A DNA stretch of 64,000 nt. Source: Bacteroidales bacterium. GTDB lineage: Bacteria > Bacteroidota > Bacteroidia > Bacteroidales > UBA932. The position numbers and the translations under genes were made by a program. The stretch lies in assembly GCA_017455065.1 (NCBI GenBank), contig JAFTBU010000059.1:1-64000 (forward strand), read 5' to 3'. The notes under the pieces were generated by a model that did not search any database, was not told the DNA's origin, and saw nothing but the letters and a program-made list of their open reading frames with translations. Each line of letters opens with the position of its first letter. Positions within the stretch are counted from its first letter, which is position 1. Below, in pieces: positions 60,588-64,000 of the stretch.

Positions 60588-61215
60588 TCTGCTGTGTCTG
60601 TTGGGGAGCCAGCTGCTCCGGGGTTAGAGGATGCTTGGGGCTGGTGAGGAGTTTGCGGTACATCTCCAGGCAGACCCAGGCGTCGGTGGCGGCGTACATC
60701 TTCTGGGCGTCGCTCAGCTCCGGGGCCTCCCAGTTGGAGAGCTGCTGGGTCTTGGAAATGCGCATCCCGAGTATGTTGGCTGCGAGTTTCTTCACGCTCT
60801 TGTCCCTGATGCCCCACTCATATGCTATCTTCTGGAGGTCCACGAATCCGGCCTCCTGGAAGGGCATGTACTTCTTGAGCCCTCGCACGTCGTCATGGAC
60901 CGCAGCGCCTATCTTCACTATCAAGGGGTCTCCGAGGATACGGCACAGACGGTGCCTCATGCCCAGGTTGAAGATCCTGAAGAGATAGGCCCTGTCCGGG
61001 CCGGAAAGCTGGAGGAGCGCGATGTTGTGATGCTGCTGGCCCGGGGTGAACACCGGCTTGGTCTCGGTGTCGAAGCCCAGCATGGGCTGGCTTTTCAGAT
61101 AGGCAATCGCCCTGTTCAGTTCCCTGCCGGGTTTGTTGATGACCACGATGGTCCCCGGGAACGAGCCCAGAGGCAGTTTCTCTATGTCGGAGGGTTCAAT
61201 GCTTATCTTGTACAT
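60580..61215 (-). CDS. DEDD-family 3'-5' exonuclease (RNase D-like)
   Basis: 211 residues, a single exonuclease domain. Motif I is LGFDTETKPVF (Asp49, Glu51), motif II is the AAVHDDVRGLK segment and motif III is YAATDAWVCLEMY with Tyr and Asp, making it the DEDDy subtype of RNase D and Werner exonucleases. No HRDC domain follows, so it resembles the short 3'-5' exonucleases of Bacteroidales. The substrate (RNA ends or DNA) is not settled. It abuts the lipoprotein gene stop and overlaps the RlmI-like gene. Confidence 0.9.
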   Translation of the reverse strand: MYKISIEPSDIEKLPLGSFPGTIVVINKPGRELNRAIAYLKSQPMLGFDTETKPVFTPGQQHHNIALLQLSGPDRAYLFRIFNLGMRHRLCRILGDPLIVKIGAAVHDDVRGLKKYMPFQEAGFVDLQKIAYEWGIRDKSVKKLAANILGMRISKTQQLSNWEAPELSDAQKMYAATDAWVCLEMYRKLLTSPKHPLTPEQLAPQQTQQNG

Positions 61216-62373
61216 CTATTTGGTTACGGTGAGGAATCTTTCGTTGTAGGGTACGACCAGGTAGGCCTGGTCGCTGGAACCGGCTTCCCTGAGATATTCG
61301 TGTGCGAGCACCGGAGCATCGGGTTTCAGATGCGTCATGTAGACTTCCCCGCGGGGATAGGCTATCCTGTGGCTGAAGAGGTTCTCGCTGCGGAGTATCT
61401 TGTAGCAGGTGGCTGAGGCTGTGCTGGCGGCGTCGAGCACGACGCAGCCCTCGCGGACTATCCAGCCGTAGTTCATGGAATCCACGGTCATCTTGGAGTT
61501 GATGCTGTCGAGCTTTTCCTGTACGGCCACCACGTCCACTGCAGGATTGTCTATGAGTATGGCGTCGAGCGGCGAGGTGTAACCCGCTGCCAGATAGTCG
61601 TCGAGGAAGGAAGTGAGGGCGTCGGTGCTGTCGGTGGGAGATGCGGGGAAGCTGACGCAGGTGGACGAGCTCACCTGGGCTGCCCGGCTCATCTGCTGGA
61701 AGATGGCGGAATAGGCACCGGAGACGGAATTGTCCCCGTCGGAGATCACTCCTATGCTGAGCCCTTTGGCTTCCTTGGGGAGCACCTGGGCGAACATCTC
61801 CCTGACGGGATAGACGACCCTGATGTCGCTGCCGACGCTGGAGAGGAGGGTGTCGATGTCGCTGCAGCCGTAGGCGGCGTTGGCGGCCGAGGCCATGACG
61901 ACCAGTTTGGCTGGAGTCTTGACTCCGCTGACCTCCACGTCATAGGGGCTGATGCAATAGACGCTGTCCAGGGCGGAGATGAGGTTCCTGACAGCTATCT
62001 CCCTGAGATACTGGTAGTTTCCGGCTTCGATGAAATCGTCGTACGGGCTGTTGGCCATATCCTGCAGCTGGATGATGGTCTCGCCGGCGAAATCGGGCAG
62101 GATGTCGTGTCCTTCGCGGCCGTTGACATTGTCGAACACATCTGAGGCGAGCATCACCCCGGCCATCTTCTCGCACTCGGCGGGGGTGCCGATGACATAG
62201 ATGGCGTCGCCCGAACGGGGGCTGGCGGTGCGGGATACGATGCCGTACGCTTCACTCTTGGTGTCGGCGAGGATGTCCTTGACATATGTGATGGCAGGCT
62301 GCGTGTATTGGGGCTTCACCGTGCAGGATGTCAGGACCACCGCAGCCGCTGCTGCCAGGATATACTTTTTCAT
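61216..62373 (-). CDS. Unrecognised Bacteroidales lipoprotein
   Basis: 385 residues from ATG 62373 (an in-frame ATG at 62385 is also possible). The leader MKKYILAAAAAVVLTSC has lipobox LTSC (Cys17). The mature protein alternates helices and strands: VVMASAANAAYGCSDIDTLL, GLSIGVISDGDNSVSGAYSA, DAILIDNPAVDVVAVQEKL and GWIVREGCVVLDAAS. The order suggests a Rossmann-like fold, possibly of the periplasmic-binding-protein type, but I do not recognise a family and assign no function. First gene of the leftward unit with the exonuclease and RlmI-like genes. Confidence 0.8.
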   Translation of the reverse strand: MKKYILAAAAAVVLTSCTVKPQYTQPAITYVKDILADTKSEAYGIVSRTASPRSGDAIYVIGTPAECEKMAGVMLASDVFDNVNGREGHDILPDFAGETIIQLQDMANSPYDDFIEAGNYQYLREIAVRNLISALDSVYCISPYDVEVSGVKTPAKLVVMASAANAAYGCSDIDTLLSSVGSDIRVVYPVREMFAQVLPKEAKGLSIGVISDGDNSVSGAYSAIFQQMSRAAQVSSSTCVSFPASPTDSTDALTSFLDDYLAAGYTSPLDAILIDNPAVDVVAVQEKLDSINSKMTVDSMNYGWIVREGCVVLDAASTASATCYKILRSENLFSHRIAYPRGEVYMTHLKPDAPVLAHEYLREAGSSDQAYLVVPYNERFLTVTK

Positions 62374-62397
62374 CAATTTATACATTGGTACGAATAG

Positions 62398-62424
62398 CAA
62401 AGTTAAGTATTTTTCCTATCTTTG
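62398..62424. promoter_or_regulatory. Divergent -7 boxes for the lipoprotein and the C1B peptidase
   Basis: Minus strand TAACTTTG (62405-62398), 24 bp before the lipoprotein ATG; plus strand TATCTTTG (62417-62424), 19 bp before the peptidase ATG. Both match TAnnTTTG. Confidence 0.6.
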
Positions 62425-62443
62425 GAACAAAGAAATCATCATT

Positions 62444-63643
62444 ATGAAAAAATCCATCGTCATCGCAGCCGCTCTCGGCATTGCGGCGCTCTTTGCGGGC
62501 AGTGCTTACGCACAGTCCTCCGCACAGGTCCAGTTCCCGGATTACCAGTTCACGACCGTCAAGGCCAACCCCATCACCCCGATCAAGAACCAGGCCAGCA
62601 GCGGTACCTGCTGGGCTTATTCCACCATCGCTTTCCTGGAGTCCGAGATCATCCGTATAAACAAGATCACCGACGAGGCCCGCTACCCCGACCTTTCAGT
62701 GTTCTGGATCGTCAGCCATTCCTATTCGGAGAGGGCTGAGAAGTACATACGCCTGGACGGAAACCTCACTTTCGGAGCCGGTTCCGAGGCCGATGACGTA
62801 CTTCATGTGATACGCGACCACGGCATCGTCCCCCTGAAGGAGATGACAGGTATGAACTACGGCACCGAGCTGCCCAAGCAGGCAGAGCTCGACGCCATCC
62901 TGAACGCCTATGTGAGCGCAGTCGCCAAGAATCCCAACCGCACCCTCACCACCGCATGGAAGAGGGGCTTCGACGCCATACTGAACGAGTACTTGGGCAA
63001 GCGTCCCGAGACCTTCACCGTGGACGGAAAGAGCTATGATCCCATCAGCTACCGCGACGCCCTGAAACTCAATGTGGACGATTACGTCTCCCTGAGTTCG
63101 TTCACCCACCATCCTTTCTACACCTGGTTCCCCCTGGAGGTCTGCGACAACTGGCGCTGGGATTCAGTGTACAACGTCCCCATCGACGAGTTGATGAAAG
63201 TCCTCGACGACGCCATCATGAACGGCTACACCGCCGCCTGGGGTGCTGACGTCAGCGATCCCGGCTTCACCCGCACCGGCCTCGCCATCTTCGTGGACGT
63301 GCCCGCCACCGCCGCCGCTGGTTCCGACCAGGAGCACTGGGTAGGCAGGGAAGAAGGCAGGCCCGCTCCCGTCGCCATCGTGGAGAAGAAGGCTTCCCAG
63401 GAGCAGCGCCAACAGGATTTCGACAACAAGACCATGACCGACGACCACGGCATGCAGATCTTCGGCATCGCCCGCGACCAGTTCGGTAAGAAGTATTACA
63501 TGGTGCGCAATTCCTGGGGTGTGACCGGCAAGTTCTACGGCATCTGGTACGCCACCGAGGATTTCGTGAAGGGCCAGACCCTTGACATCGTTCTCCACAA
63601 GGACGCCCTTCCCAAGGACCTGAGGAAAAAAATCGGAAAATAA
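62444..63643 (+). CDS. Exported C1B cysteine peptidase (bleomycin hydrolase/PepC-like)
   Basis: 399 residues from ATG 62444. A classical signal peptide (MKKSIVIAAALGIAALFAGSAYAQ, cleavage near 23) sends it out of the cytoplasm, unlike bleomycin hydrolase and PepC. The papain-type triad is Cys56 in QASSGTCWAYS, His335 in TDDHGMQIFG and Asn356 in MVRNSWGV, with the oxyanion Gln50 present. It is shorter than the usual 440-450 residues. It is likely an aminopeptidase for peptides reaching the periplasm. pssA begins at once after its stop. Confidence 0.92.
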   Translation: MKKSIVIAAALGIAALFAGSAYAQSSAQVQFPDYQFTTVKANPITPIKNQASSGTCWAYSTIAFLESEIIRINKITDEARYPDLSVFWIVSHSYSERAEKYIRLDGNLTFGAGSEADDVLHVIRDHGIVPLKEMTGMNYGTELPKQAELDAILNAYVSAVAKNPNRTLTTAWKRGFDAILNEYLGKRPETFTVDGKSYDPISYRDALKLNVDDYVSLSSFTHHPFYTWFPLEVCDNWRWDSVYNVPIDELMKVLDDAIMNGYTAAWGADVSDPGFTRTGLAIFVDVPATAAAGSDQEHWVGREEGRPAPVAIVEKKASQEQRQQDFDNKTMTDDHGMQIFGIARDQFGKKYYMVRNSWGVTGKFYGIWYATEDFVKGQTLDIVLHKDALPKDLRKKIGK

Positions 63644-64000
63644 ATGTCTCTGAAAAAATACATTCCTGACTTCATAACATGCCTGAACCTCGCCTGCGGG
63701 GTCTCAGGCATTGTTTTCGCTTTCAAAGGAAGGTTCGATGTGGCTTTCCCCCTGATGCTCGCCGGAGCGCTGTTCGACTTCCTGGACGGACTGGCGGCGA
63801 GGCTCCTGGACGCCTACTCCCCTCTCGGGAAGGAACTGGATTCCCTCTGCGATGTGGTGACTTTCGGCGTGCTGCCTTCGGTGATGCTTTACAATCTCGC
63901 GTGCATCTGCAGTTTCGGGGAGAGCATCTGGTGCTGGACACCGCTTCTGATAGCCGTTTTCAGCGCTCTGAGGCTCGCGAAGTTCAATGTCGATGAGAGA
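63644..64000 (+). CDS. pssA: CDP-diacylglycerol-serine O-phosphatidyltransferase, 3' end outside window
   Basis: 119 codons from ATG 63644 (TAAATG junction with the peptidase gene) run off the window end. The CDP-alcohol phosphotransferase signature is visible from DFLDGLAARLLDAYS (about 47-61) through SPLGKELDSLCDVVTFGVLPS, giving DGxxAR(x8)Gx3Dx3D. The opening IPDFITCLNLACGVSGIVFAF and the position of the motif fit PssA of the membrane-bound (Bacillus/Bacteroides) type, which makes phosphatidylserine, the precursor of phosphatidylethanolamine. Confidence 0.9.
   Translation, partial: MSLKKYIPDFITCLNLACGVSGIVFAFKGRFDVAFPLMLAGALFDFLDGLAARLLDAYSPLGKELDSLCDVVTFGVLPSVMLYNLACICSFGESIWCWTPLLIAVFSALRLAKFNVDER

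Overview
The window reads as a chromosomal segment of a GC-rich member of the Bacteroidota, most likely order Bacteroidales. The evidence is the gene content (DUF5723 and PorT-like outer-membrane proteins, a BamA/TamA protein with a lipoprotein signal, PPi-dependent phosphofructokinase, a BspA-like surface lipoprotein, TIM-barrel IspG of the long lineage) and the repeated use of the Bacteroidetes promoter signature, a -7 box TAnnTTTG sometimes preceded 19 bp upstream by a -33 TTG. Genus cannot be fixed by eye. Coding is dense, with many ATGA start/stop overlaps, and no rRNA, tRNA, insertion sequence or CRISPR array was seen.

Layout. 0-2.3 kb: a cut-off Abi-family gene, a small heat-shock protein with an elaborate upstream palindrome array, and a ROK repressor. 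2.3-7.8 kb: a coupled operon of a HAMP sensor-like protein, the K+ transporter TrkH, a RecD-like helicase and a shortened dipeptidyl peptidase IV. 7.8-11.25 kb: an AT-richer accessory island with an orphan CDI/phage-type toxin domain and a BIG2/LRR surface lipoprotein, closing in a structured GC-rich gap. 11.25-14.35 kb: a leftward set (tyrosine phosphatase, LamG lipoprotein, Maf, KdsC, DUF3467) with a candidate sRNA between two of the genes. 14.4-21.0 kb: acyl-CoA ligase, valS, thioesterase and an ABC-F protein. 21.1-23.7 kb: an operon of an XRE regulator, a degenerate dihydroorotate dehydrogenase relative and CinA, with an operator-like palindrome on its promoter. 24.1-26.5 kb: queA and an acyltransferase. 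26.5-30.5 kb: a three-gene envelope operon (epimerase, lipoprotein, DUF5723). 30.7-33.8 kb: a YegP-like gene, then about 1.7 kb of non-coding, repeat- and hairpin-rich DNA, then a DUF362 lipoprotein.

33.9-39.5 kb: a shortened flavodoxin-like gene, then proline synthesis encoded as a ProC-ProB fusion plus ProA, an rRNA/tRNA uracil methyltransferase and a Ca2+/Na+ antiporter. 39.5-48.6 kb: a lipoprotein-type peptide deformylase, a K+/H+ antiporter, two small outer-membrane barrels, RarA, an Omp85 protein divergent from an RNA methyltransferase, and a GH13 enzyme. 48.7-59.4 kb: PPi-PFK, LigA, YihY, RelA/SpoT, a Big_5 lipoprotein, a barrel protein and IspG. 59.4-64 kb: an RlmI-like methyltransferase, a DEDD exonuclease, an unrecognised lipoprotein, a C1B peptidase and the start of pssA.

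Most of the window is housekeeping. The parts that invite a second look are the 31.0-32.7 kb structured non-coding block, the hsp20 operator array, the candidate sRNA near 12.85 kb, the orphan toxin island, the ProC-ProB fusion, the domain-deleted IspG and the exported deformylase. No complete new defence or mobile system could be demonstrated.
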